A DNA stretch of 64,000 nt from Plantago ovata (Eukaryota; Streptophyta; Magnoliopsida; Lamiales; Plantaginaceae), in assembly GCA_028274465.1 (NCBI GenBank), contig CM051457.1, positions 34,336,160 through 34,400,159 on the forward strand. The letters are read 5' to 3'. Position numbers and translations under genes: made by a program. This document shows positions 47,541 to 59,499 of this stretch, one piece after another; the stretch's first letter is position 1, and each line of letters begins with the position of its first letter. Below the pieces are notes generated by a model. That model did no database searches. It was not told the DNA's origin and saw nothing but the letters and a program-made list of their open reading frames with translations.

Positions 47541-47721
47541 GTGCGACTGAACCGACAGCAGCAGGACACGACTGTCAGCTGCACCCCTCCGCAACATGTA
47601 CAACAACAGCTCGCAACTCCCGGCACGGACAACAGTGCGACCGAACCGACATCAGCAGCACACGACTGTCAGCCGCACCCCGCCGCAACCTATACAGCAG
47701 CAGCTCGTAACTCCCGGCTGC
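47541..47721. repeat. 94-bp tandem duplication in LINE 3' UTR
   Basis: Two copies starting at 47541 and 47635, each beginning GTGCGAC-GAACCGACA and including CACGACTGTCAGC and CTCGCAACTCCCGGC-like blocks. It is GC-rich and lies wholly within the LINE 3' region. The Gln/His-rich open frames seen on the plus strand are a by-product of this repeat. Confidence 0.75.
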
Positions 47722-47971
47722 AGAATACTACTAGCCCCCAACCGTCACCTAAACATACCTGCATGGAAGCAAAACAACACATCACAGCAACCGATGGCGA
47801 CAAACAGAACAATAAAGACCCAAACCTGACCGTGTAGAACAGCAACGTCCCCTGGATGGCACAATTAACATAACGAATAGCACCATTGAAAACCAAACCA
47901 GAGAATTATCCCCGTCGCTTCCCCAACCGCAACCCCCTCGACTATCCCCAACACAAGTCGGGCGCCTGTAA

Positions 47972-50900
47972 CTAATCTGCCAATGAATACCGTGCACCCA
48001 ACAAATCTTTACAACGCGCCCAATGCCACGATAAATATTTCACTTTATCTACAACGTCACTCGGAGCAGAAAGCACACCCCTGAACACCTGATCATTTCT
48101 CGCTAACCAAGTACACCACAATACCCCCTGAACCAAACCCTCATTCAGCTTCTGAGGTAATGTAGAATCCAGTAAGCACCTCCCCGCTATAATCTCCAAC
48201 ACTGTCGTAACGACTCCACACTCACAACCGATCCACGAAGCTAAACCTTGCCACACCACCTTCGCAAAGGAGCAAGAAATAAATAAATGTGAAGCCGACT
48301 CCTCCTCTTCGTTGCACAACTTACACACATTCGCCACTGAAAGGTCCAAAACTCCACGGCGCAACAAATTATCCAATGTTGGTAAACTATTCCATGCAAG
48401 CTTCCACACAAACCCATCAACCTTCAACGGAACCCAGCGTACCCAAATGCACCTAGACCACACAAACACGTCCCCTTCTACCAAAAGAGGTGCATAAGGT
48501 AGTACTTCAACTTGCGCTTGATACCCCAACCTGACGGTATAAGGACCTCCTAAGCCATCGCGCCACCTCCACTCATCAGAATCATCTTCAGACAACTCAA
48601 TGTTACCACACAAAGCCTTCAGCTCCTCCACCAAAGCCACTTCCCAAACAAACAAATTCCTCCACCACTCCCACTGGAACGCTCCAACCAAACGATCAGC
48701 AACAGAACTACACTTACTCAACTCCACACTAAATAATCGTGGAAATAGATCTTTTAACAACAAACCACCCCCAACACACGGATCATGCCAGAATCTTGTC
48801 TCCCTTTCGGCACCCACTTCCACCCCCACATTCTCGTAGAACCAACTACTCAATGCTACCTTTGTTACCAAATTCCGCCACCACGTAGACCAACCAACAC
48901 CATTAGTGTGATTCTCTCTAACCGACATCATGCACTCCCATAACGAACCATACTTAGATTGTAGCACCGCCGCCCACAACCCGTCAGAACCATTTAGTAA
49001 CTTCCATGCCCATTTGCCCAGCAACGCCGAATTAAACAACCTCAGATCCTTCACCCCCAAGCCTCCTCTCTCCTTCGGCAAACAAACCCTCTCCCACCTC
49101 ACCAACGACACCTTTCTCTCCCCCACCACACGCGACCCCCACAAGAAATTCCTCTGCAAAGTAGTGAGCTCACGAATAACAACAACAGGAGCAACAAAAC
49201 AAGATAAAAAAATAAATAGGCAATGCCCCAAGAACTGAATTTAACAACACTAACCGCCCACCAGACGACAGGTACTTGTGCTCCCATTGACCTAAACGTC
49301 TCTTCACCTTCTCAATCACCACCTTCCACATCTTAACACCACACTCCTTCTCACCAATCGGCAACCCCAAATAATTAAAAGGAAGCTCCCCCACACGACA
49401 ATTCAAACGGTGAGCCCACCCATGTAAAACCATATCCTCCACACCCACCCCCACCAAGCAACTTTTACGAAAATTAATCTTCAACCCCGACACCCCCTCA
49501 ATGCAGCGTAAGATAGACTTCAACACAACGATATTTGCCTCCACCGCTTCACCGAAAAATATAGTGTCATCAGCAAACTGCAAATGAGAAATACCAACAC
49601 CATCTCTCCCCACACGATAAGGAATGTAGGCGCCATCATCAACCGCCTTCCGTAAATCTGACTCAACCCCTCATCATCAACCGCCTAAGAGAAAACTCCT
49701 TAGTAGGGCTCCCATTCACTAAGACGGAAGAACTAGATGAGGAAACACACTCCATAATCCAACGAATCCACCTAGACCCAAACCCCATCCTCTCCATCAT
49801 CTTCTTCAAGAAATCCCATCTCACCGAATCATAAGCTTTCTCAAAATCAATCTTGAAAGCAAACAAAGTCTTTTTCCTCCTCTTTGCATCACTCACCACC
49901 TCGTTTGCGAATAGAATGCTATCCAAAATATGCCGAGAACCCACAAAAGCAGATTGATTATGCGAAATCAACCCATCCAAACACGACCCCAAGCGATTTG
50001 CTAGAAGCTTGGCTAAAATCTTATAGCCACTACCAATCAATGAGATTGGTCGAAACTCCTCAATAACCACCGCATTCAGCTTCTTAGGAATCAAAGTAAT
50101 GAAGTTTGAATTTACCCCCCTCACCAACTTTGAATTCCTATGAAACTCCATTAGAAAGCGCTCCACATCTCCCCTCACCTCCTCCTAGAAGAATCTAAAG
50201 AAGTGAAAACTGAACCCGTTCGGACCTGGACTCTTATCAACACCACACCCCCACACAACACTCCTAATCTCATCCGGTTTGAAAGGTCGTTCAAGCCTCT
50301 CTCTCCAAAACTGATAACCGTGAACATATATAACAGATTTCCCAAGAAAGGACCCTCCTCGCGGGCACTGAAATGAGTCCCAAAATACTAACAAACCCCC
50401 TCCTTAACCCTCTCCACCCCGTCTAGCCACACCCCATTAATTCTCAGCCCCTCGGTAGCCCGCAACCTCCCCTTCTTCTTCAAACACTCATGAAAGAATC
50501 TGGAATTTGCATCACCCTCCTTCCCCCATCTCATCCTCGACTGTTGAAAACGAATAGAACACTGCAACTCTAAAGCAGTACGCAACTCCTCATGTACCGC
50601 CTTAAACTGAGCGGCCTGTGCCCCGTCGGCAAACAAAGACGGCCCTACTGATCGAAGAAGCAGCGCATCCCCATCCTCCCCCTGACATCCAACACCTCCT
50701 CCCCCTCAATATTTGCATCCCACCTTAGTAACTCCTGAGATAACGACATAATCTTCCCATCCAAATCTGCCATGTTACTCCCGAGCCACTTCCGAATCTC
50801 TAATTTGAGCAATTTCAACTTTTCCGCAATCACAAACCCCCCCCCCCCAACTTCAACCGTAGCCAAAGCACAAACTCTTCTGACTAAAGCCACAAACTCC

Positions 50901-51659
50901 ACATTCTTGTGCCACCCACTGACGTACCTAAACGTCCGAGGACCCCAATCCAAACGCCCAGACTTCAACAAAATAGCAGCATGATCAGAAACCCTCCTAC
51001 GTAACCCAAACTGAGCCAAATCACCCCACTTCGCCACCCATCCCTTCGACAACAAGAATCTGTCCAGGCGACTGCAACAAGTACCGTTTTGACAATACCA
51101 AGTAAAACGCCTCCTATTCAAAGGTAAATCGATCAACTCTAACTCCTCAATAAACTCAGGAAGACACGTCATATCCGCCGTCAAATCAGACGAACCCAAA
51201 CCCCGTCTCTCTTGAGGGCATCTCACCGCATTAAAATCACCACACACACACCACTTATCAACCCCCGACCCTTCAAGCCGAACCCTCAGACGGCGCCATA
51301 AATCAGCTCTACCCGCACTTGAGCTCGGACCATACACATCGCTCCCCTTCCCACTCACCCAAAAGCTCCAGAAACCCGTCATCACCCCATAAATCTATTC
51401 GGACAAACACGGAGCTATTCCAAATACAAAGCAACCCACCTGAAGCCCCATTAGCACCACTAAAAACCCAATCAAAATCACCCCCTCCCCATAACCGTTG
51501 TACCAACCTACGATCCACAAAATGCAACTTTGTTTCCTGCAAACAAAAGAACTCCACATGCTCCCTCCGCACCAAATAAGCCACCTCTGAACGCTTTACA
51601 CTATTCTCGAACCCGCAAATATTCAAACTAAGCACCCGCTTTAAAAACCGAATTAACAA
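47972..51659 (-). pseudogene. LINE ORF2 (endonuclease, RT, zf-RVT), inactive
   Basis: The APE-like endonuclease starts LSLNICGFENSVKRSE. It has FFCLQETKLH, CGDFNAV and a terminal SDHAAILL carrying the catalytic Asp-His. RT shows GPNGFSFHFF, NFITLIPKK, FRPISLIGSGYKILAK, FEKAYDSVRW (motif A) and HLQFADDTIFF (motif C). A zf-RVT tail follows (KVDGFVWKLAWNSLPT and CKLCNEEEESASHLF). The frame shifts near 51350, 50640, 50390, 49660 and 49200, and a stop lies at 50185-50187. The family motif RQGDPLSPFLF between motifs A and C is missing. A deletion near 49670 has fused EFSLRR to the later segment. No active enzyme is possible. Confidence 0.92.
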
Positions 51660-52881
51660 CCACGCCTAAACCACCACTAACACTCGACATCCCGCGTCTA
51701 CCCCTCTCCTCCCAAGACGCAAAAACCTTGGGTGCCACCCGCAAAGAAGCTTGATGTATCAAACCTACGTCACCCACAATAGAACAAAGAGCCCGAGCTT
51801 CGTCTTGACACCCCTTGACCCCACCCACCTCCGCCTCCACAGCACCAGAATCCTGCGCCAAACCCACTCCCTGCTGATCTGCCGAACCCCCCTCCAAAGC
51901 CAACAACTGCTGACTGGCTGTATCAGCAACTTCCAAACCGGCCAGAGACTCCAGCCTAACGTCTGCTACTGCCCCTTCACATTATCCCGTCTGAGCTTGC
52001 GGGTGCTGTTCTGACCCCGACTGCCTAGCCCCTGAAAACCAGCACCATCCAACCCAACAAGTGACTCACCTCTCCCGGTACCTGTTCCTACGACTCGTCG
52101 ACCGCTACGTTATTCACAGACTCCAAACCACTCGACCCACATCCATTAACCGCAACAACATTATCACCCACAACCGTCCACGCATGCGCCAACCGACGAC
52201 TCTTCAACCTAGGACCAGACTTCTCAATCAAAGGCATCAACTGAAAAACATCAGATTCATCAACTACTCCATTAACGCCACTGGACGCCACCCCTAAAAC
52301 CTCCTGCTCATGTACCTGCTGCTCCGCACGCTCCAAAACAGAAACCTGTTCCACCCCATCTTCCCCGACACCCTCACCATCCTCAACATCCACCACACGA
52401 TCATCCTCCTTCCCAACCACCTCATCTGTATTGCAATCCACCTCACCCGTAGACTCAGTAGACGAAACAGAACCTCTCCCGACCTCAGACCCTTCCTCCA
52501 ACATATCCAAGAAGTGAATTATACCTTCCTCCACAACATGAACTGGAAAAACCAAAGCCCCGACCGACAACGCCACCCGTTTATGAATCCGCTCGAAACT
52601 GTCAGTCTCCAAACACCCGACCAAGGCTCAAATCGATGCACAAAGTAGTTTCTTCTGCCCCTTGAACCACCCGCCCTACTTGACCACCGATCTTAACAAA
52701 AGTCTCCTCTCCCCACGCCGATAGAGGCACCCCGTAAACATGAACCCACAACACTCGTTTGAGATACGTGGAACTCACACTCCAATCCCTCACCTCCAAA
52801 ATGCCCTGTGCAACCAATGAAGACAAGAACAACTTCACCGGTTCCCTGACCAAACTTTCCACCACGTCCACTACGATCCAA
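51660..52881 (-). pseudogene. LINE ORF1 remnant (DUF4283-like)
   Basis: The N-terminal part (minus, 52602-52881) reads DVVESLVREPVKLFL, then LKRVLWVHVYGVPLSAWGEE and FVKIGGQVG, the form of the DUF4283 RNA-binding region of plant LINE ORF1 proteins. An acidic, low-complexity region follows (about 52088-52600) and then a broken C-terminus. The beginning of the domain is absent because the element is truncated at 52881. No zinc knuckle is seen. Confidence 0.7.
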
Positions 52882-52896
52882 GCATTAGTGGGTGAG
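52882..52896. repeat. LINE target-site duplication, right copy
   Basis: GCATTAGTGGGTGAG, directly beyond the 5'-truncated end of the element. It pairs with 46889-46903 with a single G/T difference. Confidence 0.85.
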
Positions 52897-53438
52897 TGAT
52901 CGTAGCCAAATATAGAATATATATAAGTTGACGGCATAAATGCTAATTTAAATAGGAAATTAAGTGTATTTAATGCCTTTAGATAAAATAAACATACGTA
53001 GTATTTAATTTTAAAGGGAGAGGGGTATTTTTGTCCAATAAAAAGTACTTATTCTGTAAACAAGAATATTTCTATCATTAATCTGTAATAAAGTTTGAAA
53101 AATGTAACTAAAATGTAGTTTTCCGTATATATTATGGAAAGAGCTCGACTAATTATTCTACTATAGTTTCTTGAAAATGATTATGTTCGATGAGATTATT
53201 TCATAATAATTTAGAGTAAGATCATGTTCATGGGATCACTAACCCACAAGTTTATATAAATAAAAATCGATAATATCATGTTAATTTTCTGATTACACCC
53301 ATATACTAAAAAAAAAAAAAAAAAAGTATTACATCCAAAATGGCCCATTCACCTGGATCCAATTCCTAAGTTTCTATCTCCCATTTAGTTGCTTACCTTC
53401 AAAACTCTAAGCATTGAAGAAAATACAAATTGAAAAAA
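52897..53438. other. AT-rich spacer
   Basis: No gene. Includes an A18 tract at about 53310-53327. Ends at the 9-bp TTGAAAAAA that abuts foldback element 2. Confidence 0.5.
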
Positions 53439-54254
53439 GGGTCCATTGATTTTTAATACCCTATTAGTGGCTCTAATTACAAAAAAAATTTTTTTATGCA
53501 CACAATTACATTTTAGTCCAAAGTCAACACAAATTCATTGTTCCAAAATTGAATTTTGATGAATCCAAACACACCATAGTGTTTTTAGATAAAAAAAGAG
53601 AAAATTTTTCTTTTTTATTTTTTTTCTTTTTTCCTTTTTCCTTTTTCTTTTTCCTTTTCTCTTTTTCTTTTTAAATTTTTCTTCTTCTCCGGTACCGGAG
53701 ATTGCTCCGGCAACCCCCGATCGGAGCTTGCTCCGGTCCATCCCTACTTTTATGTTATCTCCGATCTGGAGCGTTGAAGCTCCAAATCGGTGCTCCGATT
53801 TGGAGCTTCAACGCTCCAGATCGGAGCTAATATGTTTGCTCCGATCTGGAGTTTCAAAACTCCAGATCGGAAGCAAACATATTTGCTCTGATCTGGAGTT
53901 TTGAAACTCCAGATCGGAGTGTTCTAATCTGGAGTTTCGAAACTCCAGATCGGAGTTTTGAATACTCCGGTGCCGGGGTTTGTGAAGTAGAAAAGTGGAA
54001 AAAAAAAAAAAAGAAAAAGTAAAAGGAAAATGCCAAAAAAAAAAAAAAAGAAAACGAAAAATAAAAGTATAAAATAAGAGTTAGGATAAATTTTATCTTT
54101 TTTTATTTTAAAACACTAAGGGTTGTTTGGTTTCATCAAAATCAAATTTTGAAATAATGAATTTGTGTTGACTTTGGACTAAAATGTAATTGTGTGCACA
54201 TGGAGGTCGTTTTTGAGAAAGGGGTCATTAGTTGTCACTAAAAATCAATAAGTC
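53439..54254. mobile_element. MULE-like foldback element 2 with CTCCGATCTGGAG core
   Basis: The left arm starts GGGTCCATTGATTTTTAATACCC and continues through CACACAATTACATTTTAG, TCCAAAGTCAACACAAATTC and TGATGAATCCAAAC. The right arm, reverse-complemented, shows the same order: ACTTATTGATTTTTAG, CACACAATTACATTTTAG, TCCAAAGTCAACACAAATTC and TGATGAAACCAAAC. The inner arms are nearly identical, so this is the youngest-looking of the three. Flanks TTGAAAAAA (53430-53438) and TTGGAAAAA (54255-54263) form a 9-bp duplication with one mismatch, the length expected of Mutator-like elements. No coding capacity. Confidence 0.82.
53690..53975. repeat. Palindromic array (element 2 core)
   Basis: Repeated units of the form CTCCGATCTGGAG and their reverse complements, joined by TTTCGAAACTCC, TTCAACGCTCC or AAGCTCC. 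Bounded by GGTACCGGAG on the left and CTCCGGTGCCGG on the right, themselves a mirrored pair. Flanked by oligo-pyrimidine (left) and oligo-purine (right) tracts that also pair. Confidence 0.85.
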
Positions 54255-54263
54255 TTGGAAAAA

Positions 54264-56163
54264 AATACAAACCCTCTCGACTCCTTCAACAAGCTCCATA
54301 ATTCGCGCATTTCGCACTTTATGTACAAACTTATATTTTATCGGACCCGTACCCATACCCTACCCTAAATGCTTATATTATGGGCTCAAAACATGTCTGA
54401 ATATTAAATGGATCTTAAACAAGTCCTTTGGGGTATGAAATTAATTGGACTAACTCAGGACCCATGAAACATTATTGGTGTAAATGAGTCCAACACTATG
54501 CTCCACAACGGGCCATATATATCCTCCACCAGTTCGATCTTTTGGGAGAGTTGGAATTCTATCAATTAATTGATATTGTGTTTAAATATATAATTTTGGG
54601 GTGTTCTAGGGTGAGCCAGACTTCACCGAGACCTTTAGGTAAACACCCCACAACTTAACCACCAGGCCACTCATAACGTAGTGCACTAAATATTGGTATA
54701 TATGTATATGTTAGAAAGAGCTGCGTTTACCACCATAATTCTGAAAGCATCGATCTCTGCATATTTTCTGGAAATATACTCGATCTCTCGCCTTTTTTAT
54801 ACGAATAAGCTATCCCAACAGGATTATTCAGGGAATATACTCGATGTTTTCCATATTTATTTCATTTCTTCACATATACTTCCTCCATTTTATTAGTTAC
54901 TTCCTAATTAGGTAGAATTTTGACCAACTTTGACCACAAATTACTTCCAACATACCCTAAAAGACTAAGCTCATGTCATAGACTCATGACCCCCCGAGTA
55001 TCTTTCGGAGGTTGAGTAAGTACATAGTCATGCGCTCCAAATAGATACTCAATGAACTAACAAATGATTGATGATTCTCCTCAACAACCCATGACTGAGA
55101 TACGACATAGAAAGCTAATGAAAAATAGAAGAGTTACAGTACTTATTGTTTTTTAAGTGAAAGTAGTTATATTATTCAATCCGTGGGATTACAAAAGTTA
55201 TGAACGACAACCTGTGACAAGCATGTGGACATGAGTACAAAGATCATTGGATATAAAGTTCGCCAACCATTTAGACATGATTTCTATATATGCATTCACA
55301 TTTACATAATCAATGTAATTTGGTATATATATGGCACGATAATTATCATTAAAGAATGCTTCAGATGATATCACAGTCTAAACTTACAATTGAAATTTCA
55401 TGCAACAAGTCATACAAATGTTGCTTTACCCGTTCTTATTTGCGAATGATCTTATTATTTAATAAAAATGTAGAAAAATCCATAAATAATATTTCAACTA
55501 GACAACACATTACAAACTAGTCATCATGTGATTCTTAGGTTAAGCAGTACATTGTTTAGGCTAGAATAGTGATTAATTTTTGTTGGTCGATCTATCAAAG
55601 TAAAAAAAAAATCAAATACAATGAGAAGTAATTTATTATAGTTTAAAATTAAAAATATACATTGAAATGCAAATTCACAATTAAAATGTTTTCGTTATAC
55701 AAAATATATTACTAAAATTTATAACATATATTACTAAAATTTATAACATTATCAACTCAACAACTTTCTCCTGTTGGTTAAGTAATCTAACTTACATTGT
55801 GGTGGTTTGTGTTCGAATACTACATTCCCGATTAATTTAATTATTTTTAAAATAAATGAAAACACCCAACCTGTGTCAGGACCGAATATGGACCCTAGTC
55901 AAGCCTTGCCATGTTGATTTCGCCCCGGTACATCCTCGGGCCGGCCCTTTATAAGCTTAATTACAGGCCCATAAAATAATAATAATATATTTTAATATTT
56001 TTTTCATTTATTTTATTTTGTTGATATTTTAATAATTTTAATTCAAGGTTATTTTGTCAATTTATATTTAATAGAGAAAAATAAATAAAATATTATTTCA
56101 CCAATATGGTGAATAATTGACGAAGAAGAATGATGTCGCATTTTCATTAGGTTGTTTGTTGTC

Positions 56164-56242
<79 letters not shown>

Positions 56243-57262
56243 GTCATTATAGTAAACATACTATTTTAGGGGGGTTTTTTTTATTCAAAAATAATTTTTA
56301 ATATATTATACTAAAAATTACATGTAAAATGGATTTGATCGAACCAAAAGAAGGTATCTGGTTGAATTAAGTGGCATGTGGCAATAATCTATCTAGTGGA
56401 TACCTAAACCGGTACCTAGGCTGATGATGGAAAGTACCAACTAACAAACAAAAACAAAAAATCAGTGTGCTGTGATTACCAGTATTTTAAGAAAATATGA
56501 TGTATCACTTTTCCACGTGCATGTTGAGGTCTATTGTGTCAATCGATCCATGCCAGAAATTGTGGTAATTGTAAGTTTTAAATTGGTTTAGATGAATTGC
56601 AGTCGATTGCATGGGCTGGTAAATTCATCTGTATTCAGAAGTTAAAGGAAAAATAAAATTTTTTGTCCTAAAATAAATATTTTCAATTCCATAAAAAGAA
56701 AGTTTCAATCTAAAAAACACCCCATTTTCGTTTTCAATATATTTCTTGCAAAAATAAATTTCTAAATATTCAGTTATGTTTTAAAAATAAAATTATTATT
56801 TTTCTAATTTTTTGCTTTTCTGAAATATTGATCTTTTTTTGTTAAATATGACGTCAGAGTAAAAATAAAAAAAATAAAAAAAAGAATTAATTTTGCCAAA
56901 GTATTAGATCAGAATAGGAAGGTTTATATCCGAAAGGTTAAGAACAACTTTGTAAATTTTAGGTAGTTTTGTAATGAAGTTTGATTTCAACAAAAAAAGT
57001 TATAAAATTAAGAATTAAAATTGCCCAAACGATCGACTACGTCATCGTCATCGTCTGTTAGAGGGTGTCACACTGATTACACCCCCTACCCTCAAATAAA
57101 ATAACATGAAACTACTCTACATGGCACACCCATAAAAAAATGTGGCACAAGAAATGCCATTTTGCCGAATATCAACTATCATGGCAATGTTTTGCTTTTG
57201 CCATGCTCTGTGTTAGTGTGGCTTGTATATGGGGTTGTACTAACTACTACCTAACAACTTTC
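54264..57262. other. Long intergenic upstream of ADC
   Basis: No gene in about 3 kb. AT-rich and partly made of unassignable repeats. A perfect AT dinucleotide tract lies at 56166-56238. The last few hundred bases are the ADC promoter region. Confidence 0.5.
56166..56238. repeat. (AT)n microsatellite, 73 bp
   Basis: Uninterrupted AT repeat of about 36 units, roughly 1.2 kb upstream of the arginine decarboxylase start. Likely length-polymorphic. Confidence 0.95.
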
Positions 57263-57263
57263 C

Positions 57264-57270
57264 TATATAA
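57264..57270 (+). promoter_or_regulatory. TATA box of arginine decarboxylase
   Basis: TATATAA, 126 bases before the start codon. Two ATGs at 57271 and 57275 open short frames but lie within about 10 bases of the TATA box, upstream of any likely transcription start. The probable leader (from about 57295) has no ATG before 57396. Confidence 0.6.
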
Positions 57271-57395
57271 ATGGATGATATACACACACTTATTGTAAGA
57301 ACATAAAAGCCCTTTCTTGCACTAATAAATAGTTAGTAGGGTTCTCTAGTTAGTACATTACCATAATTCAAAGTTAAAAGGAAGAAGAAAAAAAA

Positions 57396-59435
57396 ATGCC
57401 TACAGCAGCTGCCTTAGCTTCTTGGATTTTCCCGTCCTCCTCTGTCAATGCTCGGCGTCCTTATCCGTACACCGTCCTAAAATCTCTAACCATCGCAGCA
57501 TCTTGGTCACCAGATCATTCATGTAAGCTTTACAAAGTGGATGGTTGGGGAGCGCCTTACTTTTCTATCAACTCCAATGGCAATGTTTCCGTTCGTCCTC
57601 ATGGGGATACAACCCTGCCCCATCAAGAAATCGATCTTCTCAACGTCGTTAGCAATGCTAATGATGCACTCGAGCTTAACACCCCTCTCATTGTCCGTTT
57701 CCCAGACGTGCTGAATGACCGGTTGGAGTCTTTGCAGGCCTCTTTCGACTTGGCCATTCAGTCCAAGGGGTACGGCGCCCATTACCAGGGGATTTATCCT
57801 GTCAAATGCAATCAGGATAGGTATGTGGTAGAAGATATTGTCAGGTTTGGATTTGGGCTTGAAGTCGGGTCCAAACCGGAGCTTCTACTTGCCATGAGCT
57901 GCCTTTGCAAGTATGGTACACGCCCTGATGCGTTTTTAGTGTGCAATGGGTTTAAAGATGCGGATTACGTGTCTCTTGCACTACTCGCTAAGAAGCTGCA
58001 CCTCAATGTCGTAATTGTTCTCGAGCAAGAGGAGGAACTTGACATGGTGATAGAAGTCAGCAGGAAACTTGGTGCTTCTCGACCTATTATCGGGTTGAGG
58101 GCGAAGTTGAGAACTAAGCATGGTGGACATTTTGGTTCTACCTCCGGGGAGAGAGGGAAATTCGGCCTGTCAACGTCACAAATTCTCAGAGTTGTGAAGA
58201 AATTAAAGCGAAACAATATGGTGGATTGCCTCCAGTTCTTGCATTTTCATATCGGTTCTCAGATTCCTTCGACTTCCATACTCTCAGACGGTGTTACTGA
58301 AGCTGCACAGATTTACTGTGAATTAGTTCGACTTGGGGCGACAAGCATGAAAGTTCTCGACGTTGGTGGAGGCCTCGGAATAGACTACGACGGATCCAGG
58401 TCTCATGATTCAGATATATCTGTTTCTTATAACCTTGAAGAGTATGCTTCAGCTGTTGTTGAAGCAGTAGGGCTTGTCTGTAACCGTAGTGGCGTGATGC
58501 ATCCTATACTTTGCAGCGAAAGCGGTCGTGCCATTGTTTCTCACCATTCTGTTCTAGTATTTGAAGCTTCTTCAGCATCAAACAACAGTATACGTACTCA
58601 TTCACTTCGACAACAAGTGAACGTGTTGCCGCCTGAAATAAACACCCAGATCAATCACCATCACTCCTCTCTGCTTACTTACGCGGATCAGTTGAAACAG
58701 CGATGTATTGAGCAGTTCAAACAAGGTTCATTGACAATCGAACAGCTTGCAATAGTCGATGGTCTATGCGAACTTGTTTCCAGTCTGAATGGTGGTGCAT
58801 CAGATATTTGTACTTACGACATCAATCTCTCGATTTTCACCTCACTTCCTGATTATTGGGCCATCGGCCAATTGTTTCCGATTATTCCCATCCACATGCA
58901 TGACAAAAGGCCAACGGTGCGGTGTATCCTATCTGACCTAACATGTGATAGCGACGGTAAAATCGACAAGTTTATCGGAGGCGAATCGAGCTTGCCTCTA
59001 CATGAATTGGGCAAAGGAAAATACCACCTGGGAGTTTTTCTTGCTGGAGCATATCAGGAAGCACTTGGAGGCTTTCACAACCTGTACGGTAGCCCGAACA
59101 TAGTCTGTGTCAAACAGAGTGATGAAGCTCCTGAAAGATACGTAGTGACTACAACAATTCGTGGAAATTCGTGTGCTGATGTGCTTCGGATAATGAACCA
59201 TGAGCCGCAGCACATGTTCGAGGCGATCAAGCATCGGATTGAGGAAGTTGCAGGTGATGGTTACAGCAGCATTGCACTTGTGAATGCAATTGCTTGTTCT
59301 TTCAATACATTGCCGTACTTGGACCTTGGTAACAATGGTTACTACACTACTAGTAATGAAAATTTCGTCAACTCTGATGATGATGATGCTGTGGAAGAAG
59401 AAGTTTGTCCAACATCGGACCTGTACTATGTATGA
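57396..59435 (+). CDS. ADC: Arginine decarboxylase (biosynthetic, SpeA type)
   Basis: PLP enzyme converting arginine to agmatine and CO2, the first step of the agmatine route to putrescine, usually plastid-associated in plants. A single 679-residue frame without introns, as in other plant ADC genes. The N-terminus ([20 protein letters not shown]) is Ser/Ala-rich and basic, suiting a transit peptide. The PLP lysine is K137 in [31 protein letters not shown] (about 322-333) and CSESGRAI line the cofactor and substrate site. Cys517 in TCDSDGKID is the conserved catalytic Cys of the fold III decarboxylases. The start is supported by the purine-rich leader AAGGAAGAAGAAA just before the ATG. The acidic C-terminal tail ([11 protein letters not shown]) is normal for the family. 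No lesions. Confidence 0.97.
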   Translation: MPTAAALASWIFPSSSVNARRPYPYTVLKSLTIAASWSPDHSCKLYKVDGWGAPYFSINSNGNVSVRPHGDTTLPHQEIDLLNVVSNANDALELNTPLIVRFPDVLNDRLESLQASFDLAIQSKGYGAHYQGIYPVKCNQDRYVVEDIVRFGFGLEVGSKPELLLAMSCLCKYGTRPDAFLVCNGFKDADYVSLALLAKKLHLNVVIVLEQEEELDMVIEVSRKLGASRPIIGLRAKLRTKHGGHFGSTSGERGKFGLSTSQILRVVKKLKRNNMVDCLQFLHFHIGSQIPSTSILSDGVTEAAQIYCELVRLGATSMKVLDVGGGLGIDYDGSRSHDSDISVSYNLEEYASAVVEAVGLVCNRSGVMHPILCSESGRAIVSHHSVLVFEASSASNNSIRTHSLRQQVNVLPPEINTQINHHHSSLLTYADQLKQRCIEQFKQGSLTIEQLAIVDGLCELVSSLNGGASDICTYDINLSIFTSLPDYWAIGQLFPIIPIHMHDKRPTVRCILSDLTCDSDGKIDKFIGGESSLPLHELGKGKYHLGVFLAGAYQEALGGFHNLYGSPNIVCVKQSDEAPERYVVTTTIRGNSCADVLRIMNHEPQHMFEAIKHRIEEVAGDGYSSIALVNAIACSFNTLPYLDLGNNGYYTTSNENFVNSDDDDAVEEEVCPTSDLYYV

Positions 59436-59486
59436 TATGAGGTCTAGTGTTTGAACCAGTAATAGCAGGGTATGCTCGCTAGCTGG

Positions 59487-59492
59487 AATAAA
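59487..59492 (+). terminator. Poly(A) signal AATAAA of ADC
   Basis: Canonical AATAAA 52 bases after the stop codon, followed by ATGCAACATGCATG and T-rich sequence. Confidence 0.5.
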
Positions 59493-59499
59493 ATGCAAC

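Larger units (their letters stand above)
46904..52881 (-). mobile_element. L1-type LINE, 5'-truncated
   Basis: Non-LTR retrotransposon of about 6 kb. On the minus strand the order is ORF1 remnant (51660-52881), ORF2 with endonuclease, reverse transcriptase and zinc-knuckle region (47972-51659), a 3' UTR of about 1 kb and a short A-tail (T8 at 46904-46911). Target duplications of 15 bp flank it exactly. ORF1 lacks its beginning, so integration was 5'-truncated, the usual outcome of target-primed reverse transcription. Many frameshifts, but only one mismatch in the duplication: an old but not ancient insertion. It landed just downstream of the gypsy-type gene. Confidence 0.92.

Noticed and set aside
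47402..47837. Gln/His/Pro-rich plus-strand frames
   Set aside because: They lie antisense within the LINE 3' UTR and follow its 94-bp tandem duplication; no family signal.
56166..56238. (AT)n tract as an origin or regulatory element
   Set aside because: A plain microsatellite; nothing else supports a function.
57271..57305. Two upstream ATGs before ADC as candidate regulatory uORFs (one would encode 7 residues)
   Set aside because: They sit immediately after the TATA box, so they are most likely upstream of the transcription start and absent from the mRNA.
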